A DNA stretch of 64,000 bases from JAHEZL01 sp046074525 (GCA_046074525.1 JBJTOK010000079.1:58167-122166), one strand, 5' to 3'. Shown: positions 1-8,946, numbered from the stretch's first letter. The notes: a model not told the origin generated them from the letters alone. A program made the numbers and translations.

Positions 1-114
1 GTGCTCGTGAAATTTTTTCTCGTTGTAGCTTTCGTAAAAATATCCCCTCGGATCGTAAAAGACTGCCGGTTCAACGATCAGTAAATCCGGGATTTCTGTT
101 GGTATGACTTTCAT
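1..114 (-). CDS. rfbC: dTDP-4-dehydrorhamnose 3,5-epimerase, N-terminal part only
   Basis: The gene runs off the left edge of the window, so only the first 38 codons are visible, from an ATG on the minus strand. The visible peptide reads MKVIPTEIPDLLIVEP, then a DPRGYFYESYN motif, which is the usual opening of RfbC/RmlC cupin epimerases. RfbC converts dTDP-4-keto-6-deoxyglucose to its L-epimer in dTDP-L-rhamnose synthesis. It lies 17 bases downstream of the tyrosine kinase gene in the same direction and is probably part of the same polysaccharide operon. The catalytic residues lie outside the window, so function rests on the N-terminal signature. Confidence 0.8.
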   Translation of the reverse strand, partial: MKVIPTEIPDLLIVEPAVFYDPRGYFYESYNEKKFHEH

Positions 115-131
115 TGTATAAGTCCTATGGC

Positions 132-2573
132 CTAGCCAAATAATTTTGAAAAAAAGTTTGACTTCTTCTTTTTCTTGGTTCTGGTTGACTCTTCATAGTA
201 GCCATAGCCGTAGCCATAACCATAACCATAACCGTAGCCATAACCGTAGCCATAACCATAACCGTAACCATAACCACCTTTGCTGGCCCTGTTTCCGGCA
301 CCATTAAGGATGACAGAGAGGTTGGTGATTTTATTCTCCTCTTTCAGGTGGTTGATGTTTTGCAGGAAGATTTTCTTCGATACATTGGCACGCAGGATAT
401 ATATCGGATAATCGGCCTTCTGGATGATAGGGAAGGCATCAGTTACGATACCTACCGGCGGATTATCAATTACGATTACATCGTATGTTTTTTTAAGCTC
501 GGCCAGGATAATGTCCATCTCCTTGCTGATAATAAGCTCTGAAGGGTTTGGAGGAATAGGTCCGGCAGTAATAAAGTGCAGGTTTTCCAAGCTGCTTCGC
601 TGAATAGATTCTTCAAGGTTCGATTTCTTGATCAGCAAGGTGCTCATGCCAATTCTGTTTTCAGCGTTAAAACCAATGTGGGTTTTAGGTTTACGCATAT
701 CCAAATCGAGAATGATTACCTTCTTTCCTGAAAAAGCAATGATACCACCAAGGTTAATGGCGACGAAGGTTTTACCTTCACCGCTGACTGTTGAGGTTAC
801 GGCTATGACTTTTGAATCGTCGCTCTTTCTAAGGAACTGAAGGTTTGAACGGATAGAGCGGAAGGCCTCCGTCATCAATGATTTCGGATTTTTGTCTACC
901 AGCAACTGAGAAATCGGAATAGACTCTTTGTATTCGGGAATCATCCCCAGGATAACCACCTGGTTGGTATATTTAACTATGTCGACAATAGCCGAAACGG
1001 TATTGTGCATAAGGTAGCGTACCACTATAATACCAATGCTTATGGCAGCCCCTATGGAAATGAAAAGAATGTAGATGAGCCTTGTCTGCGGTTCAATTGG
1101 TGTTTCGTTGCTGTAAGCATATTCAAGAATGTCGTTGTTAGAAACAAAGCCGGCCTTTACCATCTCAAACTCCGATTTTTTCTGGAGGAGTTTGGTATAG
1201 TAATCCTGACTGATTTCATACATTCTTTCTATCTGATTGATTTCAGAGTCTTTTATTTTCTTGTTTATCACATCGGTTACGACGATCTGATTGTTTTTCT
1301 TGGAAATTTTGAGCTCCAGTTTATCAAGCTCCTGCTGCATTTCACTTATAGCAATATCAATACTTTCCAGCAATTCTTTCCTGTTGAGCTGTATCTTATA
1401 ATCGAGCTCCCTTATCGGACCGCTATTTTCGGTGTACATGTAACGCAACTCCTTGCGCTGGGTAATCATGAGTTGGTTTTGCTGTATAATTGGCAGTAAG
1501 GCATGGGCTACAGGAGAGGTGAGCAATGGCGCATAGATGTAATCGCTGGCCTGAAGTTTCCCCAGTTTTTGCTTGTAATCTTTAAGTGCCTGCAACTCGA
1601 AAGTCATTAACTGGAACTTATCCTCATCAATATTCTGGTTATTGGCAGGTGGATTGAAAAGCAGGGGATTGAATTTGCTTGCACCTGATTCATCCTTGTC
1701 AGCATATGGTTCAAGGATCTTAGCGTAGTCATTGATTTTTTCATTGATGAGCAGTAACTGATCATTAGTGAAGTTGATCATCTGATTGGCGCTTTCCGCC
1801 TTCTTTTCAACATTGTATTTGAGGAATTCCCTGGATATGGCATTGGCAATATCGGCACATTTGAGAGGGTTGTTGGAAATGAATTCCACTTCCAGTGTTT
1901 TTGCCTGTTCGTTGATTACATTGATCATCAGCTGCGACAAACATTCATTAACGATATGATCCTCTTCGTGCAGGATAAAGTACCTTGGCGACGCTTCTCC
2001 TTCTCCCTGTAATTTAACGTACTGGGCCTGTGAAATGGTGATTTTAAGCTCCATTTCAGGGAAGGTTGTCCAGGTATTGATAGAAATGACATGTTCGTGT
2101 GCGACCTCACCGAGATAATAGCTTACCTGTACTTTTTCATCTGGGAGGAATTTTACATAAATAGGAACCTCATAGATAGACTGGTTTTTTATCTGATAGC
2201 TTACTTTATAAGGAGAAGTTTTGTATTCCTCAAAATTCAGAAATGCTCCTTCCGAAAAATAGGAAATATCCAGAGGTAGATTTTTCAATGCTCTTGTAAT
2301 GAGAGACTTCGACCTCATGAGTTCCACTTCCCCTGCGATAGCCATCTCGTAGATGTTCTCAAACTGCATGATTTTATTCATGTTGTTGTTCTCACCGATT
2401 TTCAAAATGGTTTTCGCCTGGAATACAGGCTGGGTATAACGATTGTAAATAAAGGCAAAGGTATAGCCCAGAGACAGTAAAACGATGACCCACACGATAG
2501 AACCCTTTGTTATTTTCAGCGCGAGGGCTAAATCAAAGTCGTCATTCAGCAGGGCTATCTTTTTTCTTTCCAT
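132..2573 (-). CDS. Wzc-like polysaccharide biosynthesis tyrosine autokinase with a Gly-Tyr repeat tail
   Basis: This 813-residue protein matches the Wzc/BY-kinase plan. It has a Wzz-type N-terminal region with a membrane segment near residues 28-48, a long periplasmic coiled-coil region, and a second membrane segment near residues 495-520. The cytoplasmic kinase domain follows, with Walker A STVSGEGKT (Lys about 601), Walker A' VIILDLDMRKP and Walker B VIVIDNPP. Such kinases control chain length and export of capsule or exopolysaccharide and phosphorylate their own C-terminal tyrosines. The tail is odd: 13 consecutive Gly-Tyr units plus one Tyr, then a lysine-rich end. It is followed by rfbC and preceded, with 3 bases between, by the Wza-like lipoprotein gene, the usual partner. 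Confidence 0.93.
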   Translation of the reverse strand: MERKKIALLNDDFDLALALKITKGSIVWVIVLLSLGYTFAFIYNRYTQPVFQAKTILKIGENNNMNKIMQFENIYEMAIAGEVELMRSKSLITRALKNLPLDISYFSEGAFLNFEEYKTSPYKVSYQIKNQSIYEVPIYVKFLPDEKVQVSYYLGEVAHEHVISINTWTTFPEMELKITISQAQYVKLQGEGEASPRYFILHEEDHIVNECLSQLMINVINEQAKTLEVEFISNNPLKCADIANAISREFLKYNVEKKAESANQMINFTNDQLLLINEKINDYAKILEPYADKDESGASKFNPLLFNPPANNQNIDEDKFQLMTFELQALKDYKQKLGKLQASDYIYAPLLTSPVAHALLPIIQQNQLMITQRKELRYMYTENSGPIRELDYKIQLNRKELLESIDIAISEMQQELDKLELKISKKNNQIVVTDVINKKIKDSEINQIERMYEISQDYYTKLLQKKSEFEMVKAGFVSNNDILEYAYSNETPIEPQTRLIYILFISIGAAISIGIIVVRYLMHNTVSAIVDIVKYTNQVVILGMIPEYKESIPISQLLVDKNPKSLMTEAFRSIRSNLQFLRKSDDSKVIAVTSTVSGEGKTFVAINLGGIIAFSGKKVIILDLDMRKPKTHIGFNAENRIGMSTLLIKKSNLEESIQRSSLENLHFITAGPIPPNPSELIISKEMDIILAELKKTYDVIVIDNPPVGIVTDAFPIIQKADYPIYILRANVSKKIFLQNINHLKEENKITNLSVILNGAGNRASKGGYGYGYGYGYGYGYGYGYGYGYGYGYYEESTRTKKKKKSNFFSKLFG
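195..278 (-). repeat. In-frame hexanucleotide repeat encoding the Gly-Tyr tail
   Basis: About 14 tandem six-base units alternate Gly codons (GGC or GGT) with Tyr codons (TAT or TAC) near the 3' end of the kinase gene. The units differ at third positions, so the array is not a perfect microsatellite; selection on the protein, or an old expansion, would explain that. Any gain or loss of a whole unit keeps frame and changes the number of candidate phosphotyrosines. Confidence 0.9.
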
Positions 2574-2576
2574 CTG

Positions 2577-3404
2577 TTAAGGCTTGGTAAGGACTGAATA
2601 CAACACGGCAATACTCAGGATTGAAGTAATCAAACCGGTAAATGAGGTAATATCCGAGGTAATAGTGTATGGGTAGTTGATTACCGGCTCAATGTACACA
2701 ATATCATTGGCCTGCATAACAATGTCGGCGTCCTTGAGTCCGTCAATTTTTGATAAATCAACCAGGTAGATATCTGGTTTTTTGAGGTCGCCTCTGATAA
2801 TCTTTATTTTATTGGCGTAGTTCATTGCACCGCCACCGCCATTGCTGGATGCGGCATTGGAACTTCCTGTTCCTCCGGCAACACCTCCGGCTTTGGCAAG
2901 TACTTCAAAGAGAGTGGTGTTTTCATTTTCAAGGGTGACAATATTGGCTGAAACACCTCCCCGGAAGAGATAAATTCTCTTGTTTGTGATTTCCAGTATT
3001 ACAAAGGGATTGACGAAATATTGCTTAAATTTTTCTTCCAGTAATTCCTCGGCCTGTTTCACGGTGAGGCCAAGAACGTCAAGTTCACCCAATACGGGCA
3101 TCTTGATTTTTCCATTGGAGCGTACTTTAAAGGTGGTGGCTCCTGCTGCCCCCGCTCCACCGGCTGAACCTTCTGCATAGCCTGAAATAGTGGCCATCTT
3201 GAAACCATCATTGGTGTATAAACTAAAGCTGATAATGTCGTTGACGGCTATTTTATACGGTTCAACCTTTACCGAATCCGGGAACTTTGCATAAGGGTAA
3301 TCCGCAGGGATTTTGAGCATCCTGCTGGGATTTAAGGTGGCGCATGATGAAAGAGCCACCACAGCCATTACGATAAGTATATAAGGTTTTAATAAGTATT
3401 TCAT
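2577..3404 (-). CDS. Wza-like polysaccharide export outer membrane lipoprotein
   Basis: The 275-residue product starts with a lipoprotein signal peptide ending in the lipobox LSSC (Cys about 21), so it is predicted to be lipidated and sorted to the outer membrane. A Poly_export domain follows (about residues 45-140, including KVRSNGKIKMPVLGELDVLG), then an SLBB-like region, and a hydrophobic C-terminal segment resembling the helix by which Wza crosses the outer membrane. A glycine-rich insert sits near residues 80-92 and another near 170-190. The gene lies between a GT4 glycosyltransferase and the Wzc-like kinase with gaps of 1 to 3 bases, which supports co-transcription as an export machine. 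Confidence 0.9.
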   Translation of the reverse strand: MKYLLKPYILIVMAVVALSSCATLNPSRMLKIPADYPYAKFPDSVKVEPYKIAVNDIISFSLYTNDGFKMATISGYAEGSAGGAGAAGATTFKVRSNGKIKMPVLGELDVLGLTVKQAEELLEEKFKQYFVNPFVILEITNKRIYLFRGGVSANIVTLENENTTLFEVLAKAGGVAGGTGSSNAASSNGGGGAMNYANKIKIIRGDLKKPDIYLVDLSKIDGLKDADIVMQANDIVYIEPVINYPYTITSDITSFTGLITSILSIAVLYSVLTKP

Positions 3405-3405
3405 T

Positions 3406-4593
3406 TCAGCTATTCAGTAAAGTGCTATACAGTTTATCCATATCATTCACCAGGCGGGTATAATGGAATTTTTCCCTCACATTTTCCCAGCCTTCTTTTT
3501 GCATCTGACCGCGAAGGACTTCATCTTCAATGAGTTTCAGTAAGTTGGCGGCATAGGCCTTGATATCACCTACTTCAGATAATAAACCTGTTTTGTTGTG
3601 GATCACCACATTTTCAATTCCGCCTACCTTCGTGCTTACCACCGGATTGTTGCCGGCCTGCGCTTCAATCAAACTTACAGGTGTGCCTTCATTTAAAGAA
3701 CTCAATGCAATGATATCTACTCCTGCATTAACGACGTCAACGTCTTTAATCCATGATGTAAACGTAAGACTACATTTGGAATTTTCAAAATTTTCGGTAC
3801 AAATAGAAATGTTCAGCTCCTTCGCCAAAGCTTCTGTTTTTAAGCGGTCTTCACCATCCCCCACAATGAAGCCTCGTATCTTTTTGCTGGTCTTGTCACT
3901 CACCTCTTTCCAGGCACGAATAAAAAGTTCATGGTTCTTCACCGGAACGATGCGTCCTACAATACCAACGGCAATCTCATCGTCAGCAATGTTGTATTGC
4001 TTGCGGAAGGCAATTCTCTTGCCTTCTATATTTTCCTGGAAACGACTGAGGTCGAAACCCAGTGGAATTACTTCCAGTTTTTCCGGACGGCAAATGCGGT
4101 GTATTGTTCCAAGTTCGTACTTCTGCTTTTCGCTGATGGCAATGATCCTCGTGCTTTTTCCGGCCAGGTTGCGTTCAATTCTTTTGAAGAGCGAGGTTTT
4201 GGTTTTGTTGAAATAGGAGTGGAATACGTGGCCGTGGAAGGTGTGTACAATTACGGGAACTCCTGAATTGTAAGCAGCCAGTCGCCCAATGGTTCCTGCC
4301 TTTGCAGCATGGGTATGAACGATGTCCGGCTTGAAATCCTTAATAATCGCTTTGATTTTTTTATACGTATTGTAGTCGTTCATCGGATTGATGGAACGTT
4401 TCATTTCGGGGATGATAATAGGATTAAGTCCAAGATCGTGAAGGATATGCATGCTGCTTTCCTCATGATCTTCTTTTTCACCACCAATGAGCATGGTTTC
4501 ATATTCGGGCGGCATGTACTTGCTTAGATAGGCTGCGTTGTACGTAGGTCCCCCAAGGTTAAATCTGTTTATAATCCGTAAAATTCGTGGCAT
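3406..4593 (-). CDS. Glycosyltransferase family 4
   Basis: The 395-residue protein has the GT-B layout of family 4 glycosyltransferases. The N-terminal half opens with MPRILRIINRFNLGGPT, the glycine-rich acceptor loop, followed by DIVHTHAAKAGTIGRLAA. The C-terminal half has GIVGRIVPVKNHELFI and an EGTPVSLIEA segment, the E-x7-E nucleotide-sugar signature. There is no signal peptide, so it probably acts at the inner face of the cytoplasmic membrane. It directly precedes the Wza-like gene on the same strand (1-base gap). Donor and acceptor cannot be told from sequence. Confidence 0.9.
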   Translation of the reverse strand: MPRILRIINRFNLGGPTYNAAYLSKYMPPEYETMLIGGEKEDHEESSMHILHDLGLNPIIIPEMKRSINPMNDYNTYKKIKAIIKDFKPDIVHTHAAKAGTIGRLAAYNSGVPVIVHTFHGHVFHSYFNKTKTSLFKRIERNLAGKSTRIIAISEKQKYELGTIHRICRPEKLEVIPLGFDLSRFQENIEGKRIAFRKQYNIADDEIAVGIVGRIVPVKNHELFIRAWKEVSDKTSKKIRGFIVGDGEDRLKTEALAKELNISICTENFENSKCSLTFTSWIKDVDVVNAGVDIIALSSLNEGTPVSLIEAQAGNNPVVSTKVGGIENVVIHNKTGLLSEVGDIKAYAANLLKLIEDEVLRGQMQKEGWENVREKFHYTRLVNDMDKLYSTLLNS

Positions 4594-4623
4594 TAGTGCG
4601 CTTCAAGTATTCGGCAAAAGTAA

Positions 4624-6510
4624 TCAATTTATCCACTTTTTCCACCAGTATTGAAAAACGATGAGGGCCCAGATGTTTCCTGTGGCGTCCTGAGGGTTGG
4701 AGCTGTTGAGTTTTGCTTTGAGCTGTTCAATCTTTTCAGGGTTGAAAATACCTTGCTTCTCGATGAAGTCTTTTGAAAGCAGATCGTTGTGTATCATCCA
4801 CTTGAGGTCGGTGCGGAACCACGACAAGAGTGGTACTTCAAAGCCGTGCTTCGGCCGCTTGTATAATCTCTCGGGGAGGATGTCTTTAAATGTGTCCTGC
4901 AAAATGCGCTTGCGGTGAGTCGGACATATTTTATAGTCTTCGGGCAGGGAGAAAACAAAGTTGACTACCTCATGATCGAGGAAAGGGACGCGTACCTCCA
5001 GACTGTTGGCCATGGACATCCTGTCGACTTTCGTGAGCATGTCGCCTTCCAGCACCATATTCATGTCGGTAAGCAGTACTTCGTTGAAATCTCCATCCGG
5101 AGTAAAGGCTTTTAATAATTCAGATTTCGCATTTTTATATTCAGAACCATCTATGCTCTGCTTCAACATTTCCTTTGCAGCGTGTTCATTCATGAGCCCT
5201 GCCCAGCTCCAATACCTTTCCGATGCGGTCAACTTTGAAGCCGAAGCGAATTTATCCAGCTGTCGCATCTTGTTGCCAATGGAACTGTTGCGCGATTGCG
5301 GCATCATTTTCCACAGCCAGCCCATATTATTGATCACCGCATTTTTGGCCGAAGGATGGCGCATGAGGTATTCGGCCTTGTGCTTGTTGTAACCCGAAAA
5401 CAATTCATCGGCACCATCGCCGGAGAGGGCAACTGTTACTTTCTTCCGTGTTTCGCGACTCAATATATATACCGCCAGGGCTGAAGAATCGGCGAAAGGT
5501 TCGTCGGTGTAATCCAGCACTTCGTAAAGCACATCAAACAAATCTTTGTTGGTAAGCTTGAAAACAGTGTGATGGGTATTGAATTTTTTGGCGACTTCCT
5601 GGGCGTAAGCTGTTTCGTCAAATAAAGGTTCGTCCTGGTACCCAATAGAAAAAGTGTTCAGGTTTTTGGTTTGCTTACTTGCCAGCGCTGTAATAATAGA
5701 GGAGTCGGTACCGCCACTTAAAAAAGCTCCTAGCGGCACATCAGCGATCATTCTTCTTTCTACCGATTTTTCCAGCAACTCCACTAGTTTTTTCTGGGCA
5801 TCGGCGTAGGATAAAGATGTTTTGTATTCGCGGTTGTAGGGAATGGTATAATAGGCTTTCGACTCGATTTTGTTATCAGAGATTACAGCGAAATGTCCTG
5901 GCTTCAGTTTATATGCATTCTTGAAAATGCACTGGTTGCCGGGAATATAATTGAATTGCAGATATTGGTAAACAACAGTGAAGTTGATCTCCTTTTTAAT
6001 ATCAAAGGCCATAATGGATTTCAACTCGCTGGCAAAAAGGATCTTCTGATCATCCTGATAGATATAAAGTGGCTTGATGCCAAAGCGATCGCGGGCAATG
6101 AAAACAGAATTATCGCGCTTATCCAAAATAGCAAAGGCAAAAAATCCAACAAACTTTTCAATGCATCTTTCTTTTTCCCTGCGGTACATTTCCAGTAAAA
6201 CCTCGGTATCGGAATGCGTACGGAATTTTACACCTTCTTTTTCCAGCGGAGCGCGCAGCTCTTTGAAGTTGTAGATTTCACCGTTGAAGACGAGTATATG
6301 ATGGCCATCTTCATGAATGAAAGGTTGACTTGCGGCGGAGCTGGTGTCCATAATAGACAAACGGGCGTGGCCCACGCCGATGTTCTGGTGAACAAAGGTG
6401 CCGTTACTGTCGGGACCTCTTTTAGTCAGACAAGATACCGACGCTTTCAATTGCGTGATCTCGTTTTGACTGAGATCTGTTTTGCTGATTATTCCGCTAA
6501 TGCCGCACAT
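4624..6510 (-). CDS. asnB: AsnB-type glutamine-hydrolysing amidotransferase (first copy)
   Basis: The 628-residue product is a class II glutamine amidotransferase fused to an ATP-pyrophosphatase domain. Cys2 of MCGISG is the N-terminal nucleophile, and FLSGGTDSS near residue 265 is the PP-loop that binds ATP. The family transfers glutamine nitrogen to an adenylated carboxylate, classically aspartate. In polysaccharide loci, homologues are often proposed to amidate uronic acids, and this gene sits upstream of GT4, Wza-like and Wzc-like genes on the same strand with a 30-base gap. A second copy at 41665-43506 ends the other glycan block. Whether this copy makes asparagine or a sugar amide is not decided by sequence. 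Confidence 0.88.
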   Translation of the reverse strand: MCGISGIISKTDLSQNEITQLKASVSCLTKRGPDSNGTFVHQNIGVGHARLSIMDTSSAASQPFIHEDGHHILVFNGEIYNFKELRAPLEKEGVKFRTHSDTEVLLEMYRREKERCIEKFVGFFAFAILDKRDNSVFIARDRFGIKPLYIYQDDQKILFASELKSIMAFDIKKEINFTVVYQYLQFNYIPGNQCIFKNAYKLKPGHFAVISDNKIESKAYYTIPYNREYKTSLSYADAQKKLVELLEKSVERRMIADVPLGAFLSGGTDSSIITALASKQTKNLNTFSIGYQDEPLFDETAYAQEVAKKFNTHHTVFKLTNKDLFDVLYEVLDYTDEPFADSSALAVYILSRETRKKVTVALSGDGADELFSGYNKHKAEYLMRHPSAKNAVINNMGWLWKMMPQSRNSSIGNKMRQLDKFASASKLTASERYWSWAGLMNEHAAKEMLKQSIDGSEYKNAKSELLKAFTPDGDFNEVLLTDMNMVLEGDMLTKVDRMSMANSLEVRVPFLDHEVVNFVFSLPEDYKICPTHRKRILQDTFKDILPERLYKRPKHGFEVPLLSWFRTDLKWMIHNDLLSKDFIEKQGIFNPEKIEQLKAKLNSSNPQDATGNIWALIVFQYWWKKWIN

Positions 6511-6560
6511 GGGGCAAATATACTTTTTTGATTGTAGATTTTAGATTGATTGAAGATTTC

Positions 6561-6611
6561 AGATTTACGATTGTAGATTGAATTCTTTAAGCAATCTAAA
6601 ATCGTAAATCT
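6561..6611. repeat. AT-rich inverted repeat at the end of fabF
   Basis: Two 20-base arms (6561-6580 and 6592-6611) are complementary at 19 positions around an 11-base loop. A further direct copy of the right-arm sequence follows, so the core recurs to about 6630. The fabF stop codon (6624-6626) lies in this extension. It could act as a bidirectional stem-loop, and it resembles the sequence near 9114-9130 (shared AGATTTCAGATT), which suggests a dispersed intergenic repeat. Confidence 0.75.
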
Positions 6612-6623
6612 AAAATCGTAAAT

Positions 6624-7880
6624 CTAAAATCCTTCATACTTCTTAAACAGCGAAGCGGCGATATGGCCGCCAAAACCAAACGTATTGCTCATCGCATAGG
6701 TCACGGTTTTGTGCTCGGCCTTGCCTAAAGTGAGGTTGAATTTATCGGCATACAACGGTTCCGGCTCATCGGTGTTGATGGTTGGGGGGATAATATTTTC
6801 CCTTGTTGCCATGATACATGCAATGCCTTCTATTGCCCCGGCAGCGCCCAGCAGGTGGCCCGTCATGGATTTGGTAGCGCTGACAGAGAATTTTTTCGAA
6901 GTACCGAACAATCTTTCCACTGCACGCAATTCGCTTACATCGCCTTGTGGTGTGGAAGTGGCGTGCAGATTGATGTAATCGATTTGATCAGCAGTAATAC
7001 CTGCTTCATTCATTGCTTCCAGCATGCCGAGGTAAGCGCCTTCACCTTCGGGGTGCGTACCGGTGAGATGGTAAGCATCGGCAGTCATACCACCGCCAAC
7101 AATTTCAGCCAATATCGGAGCACCGCGCTTGATGGCGTGGTCATAGCTTTCCAAAATCACAGCGCCGGCACCTTCACCCATTACAAATCCGTCTCGTTTT
7201 ATATCAAATGGTCGACAAGCCTTTTGTGGATTTTCGTTGAATTGAGACAACGCTTTTGCAGCACTAAAGCCACCAACGGCACTTTCGCAAATTGGCGCTT
7301 CCGATCCGCCGGTAATAATCATATCGGCTTTTCCCCAGCGGATGTGGTTGAAAGAGTCTATGATAGCAGTGTTGGATGTAGCACAAGCCGATACAGCGGT
7401 GAAATTTACACCTCGCAAACCATATTTAATAGAGATAATGCCTGATGCGATATCTACAATCATTTTAGGAATGAGGAAAGGGGAGAAGCGCGGAGTGCCA
7501 TCGCCTTTGGCATATTCTTTCACTTGTTCTTCAAAGAAGCCAATACCGCCGTTACCACTTCCCCAAATCACACCAATGCGGTTTTTGTTGAGTTTTTCAA
7601 AATCGATTTGTGCATGTTTGATAGCTTCTTCGGTGGCAATCAAAGCATATTGCGTGAATAGGTCGTAGCGACTCGCTTCTTTTTTATCGATGAAATCAAG
7701 CGGATTGAAATTTTTCAATTCGCAGGCAAAACGTGTTTTGAACTTGGATGCATCAAACTTGGTGATCGGACCGGCGCCGCTTACTCCGTTTTTCAGGTTG
7801 GTCCAGAAATCATTCACGTTGTTTCCAATTGGCGTCAATGCGCCAACTCCCGTAACTACTACTCTTTTTAAATGACTCAT
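6624..7880 (-). CDS. fabF: Beta-ketoacyl-ACP synthase II
   Basis: This 418-residue thiolase-fold enzyme has the complete KAS II triad: Cys166 in AVSACATS, His306 in NLHATSTPQGD and His342 in TKSMTGHLLGAAG. It condenses malonyl-ACP with acyl-ACP in fatty acid elongation. Length and motifs are full. The gene is not beside acpP or rnc as in many genomes. Instead it overlaps by one base the upstream hotdog thioesterase gene, which follows a TetR gene, so it may be a regulated second synthase rather than the housekeeping one. Its stop codon falls inside an AT-rich repeat, which may have changed the native C-terminus slightly. Confidence 0.92.
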   Translation of the reverse strand: MSHLKRVVVTGVGALTPIGNNVNDFWTNLKNGVSGAGPITKFDASKFKTRFACELKNFNPLDFIDKKEASRYDLFTQYALIATEEAIKHAQIDFEKLNKNRIGVIWGSGNGGIGFFEEQVKEYAKGDGTPRFSPFLIPKMIVDIASGIISIKYGLRGVNFTAVSACATSNTAIIDSFNHIRWGKADMIITGGSEAPICESAVGGFSAAKALSQFNENPQKACRPFDIKRDGFVMGEGAGAVILESYDHAIKRGAPILAEIVGGGMTADAYHLTGTHPEGEGAYLGMLEAMNEAGITADQIDYINLHATSTPQGDVSELRAVERLFGTSKKFSVSATKSMTGHLLGAAGAIEGIACIMATRENIIPPTINTDEPEPLYADKFNLTLGKAEHKTVTYAMSNTFGFGGHIAASLFKKYEGF

Positions 7881-8311
7881 TATTTAGCGATTTCAGTTTT
7901 TAATAAATTCGATTGCCCGCGGGCTACTATTCTTGTTTGATCGGCATTCCATATTTCGCACTGGGCATGAATCAGCTGTTTTCCTTTTTTAAGAACCTCT
8001 CCTTTTGCGATGATCGTTTCGCCATTTTTCACTGCCGAAAGATAATCAACAGATAAATTAATTGTGGCAAAAAAGTGAGGTTCGCCGAGTGAAAAAACGG
8101 CAGCACCTAAAATGTCATCTACAATGCCGGAAGTGACACCGCCATGCAGGTTGCCCATGGCATTGGTCATTTCATGACGTACAACATATTGCAGGGTAAT
8201 ATTTCCTCTTTCTGCTTTAAGAATGGTAGGCTTTAACCAATTCATGAATTGTGACGGACTGCCCTGCACTACATTCCCGACATTACTTTGCAGCATTTTT
8301 AATACATCCAT
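7880..8311 (-). CDS. PaaI-like hotdog-fold thioesterase
   Basis: The 143-residue protein carries the PaaI/YbgC-type hotdog signature MGNLHGGVTSGIVDD near residues 50-64, whose Asn/His/Gly segment forms the acyl-CoA or acyl-ACP site in the family. It likely hydrolyses thioesters of aromatic or medium-chain acyl groups; the exact substrate is open. The gene is 2 bases from the TetR gene and shares one base with the fabF start, so the three form one transcription unit concerned with acyl-thioester metabolism. Confidence 0.83.
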   Translation of the reverse strand: MDVLKMLQSNVGNVVQGSPSQFMNWLKPTILKAERGNITLQYVVRHEMTNAMGNLHGGVTSGIVDDILGAAVFSLGEPHFFATINLSVDYLSAVKNGETIIAKGEVLKKGKQLIHAQCEIWNADQTRIVARGQSNLLKTEIAK

Positions 8312-8313
8312 AT

Positions 8314-8865
8314 TTATTTTTTTAAATCATTAATGACACTTTGTTTGATGAGCGTAAAATCTTTGTCGTTGGTGAGTCTTGATATTTGCAGCGCAGCCAG
8401 CATTGCGCTAATGATGAGCAATGCTTTTGTGCGTGCTGGCAAATCAAAATAAAACACTTTTTTTTTCTTGCCTTCTTCTAGTATTTCCGTCACCCAAATC
8501 AGTATTTCTGCAGCAAGAATTTTTAATTCCTTTGCAATTTTTTTATCTACGGAATTCAGGTCTGTTGCTAGAGATCCAACGATGCAAACTTTTCCTTCTT
8601 GCTTACTTTTGGAGTAAATAGATAGAAAAGCTTCCAGTTTTCTTTCGGGAGATTTCGTGCTGGTTTTTTCTTTCAGCTCTTTTACTTTCTCGGTGTGCAG
8701 CTTCAGTAAAGCCACGCCCAAATCGCATTTGCTTGGAAAATGATAGTGAATAGAAGCGGTTTTGATACCAATGGTTTTAGAGATATCATAAAAGCTGAAG
8801 GCGTTGAAACCTTTGTCGCGAATGAGGTGATCCGTCAGCTTTAATATTTTTGCTCGTGTATCCAC
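8314..8865 (-). CDS. TetR/AcrR family transcriptional regulator
   Basis: The 183-residue product has a classic TetR N-terminal helix-turn-helix (about residues 5-50), with GFNAFSFYDISKTIGIKTAS followed by IHYHFPSKCDLG. The C-terminal ligand domain is divergent, as usual. It heads an operon with a thioesterase and fabF, so the ligand may be an acyl-CoA or related fatty acid derivative; that is inference. An imperfect palindrome between the -33 and -7 elements of its own promoter (8881-8897) suggests autoregulation. Confidence 0.9.
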   Translation of the reverse strand: MDTRAKILKLTDHLIRDKGFNAFSFYDISKTIGIKTASIHYHFPSKCDLGVALLKLHTEKVKELKEKTSTKSPERKLEAFLSIYSKSKQEGKVCIVGSLATDLNSVDKKIAKELKILAAEILIWVTEILEEGKKKKVFYFDLPARTKALLIISAMLAALQISRLTNDKDFTLIKQSVINDLKK

Positions 8866-8869
8866 GAAG

Positions 8870-8900
8870 CAAATATAACTACCTACTAGTTGATAGGCAA
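8870..8900 (-). promoter_or_regulatory. Promoter and candidate TetR operator for the tetR-thioesterase-fabF operon
   Basis: On the minus strand TATATTTG (8870-8877) matches the Bacteroidota -7 element TAnnTTTG. A TTG at 8898-8900 with a 20-base spacer matches the -33 element. The spacer holds ACCTACTAGTTGATAGG (plus strand 8881-8897), a partly palindromic sequence centred on ACTAGT that resembles many TetR-family operators. A repressor bound there would cover the promoter. Confidence 0.5.
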
Positions 8901-8946
8901 ATCTATTATTGATTTTTTTAGCAGTGGTTGCGTGCGCTCCATTAAG

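Noticed and set aside
195..278. A tandem repeat first considered as a CRISPR-like array
   Set aside because: The units are six bases with no spacers and encode Gly-Tyr in frame; no cas genes are present in the window.
3560..4216. A 218-codon plus-strand frame opposite the GT4 gene
   Set aside because: The GT4 gene on the minus strand has full family motifs, and the opposite frame has none.
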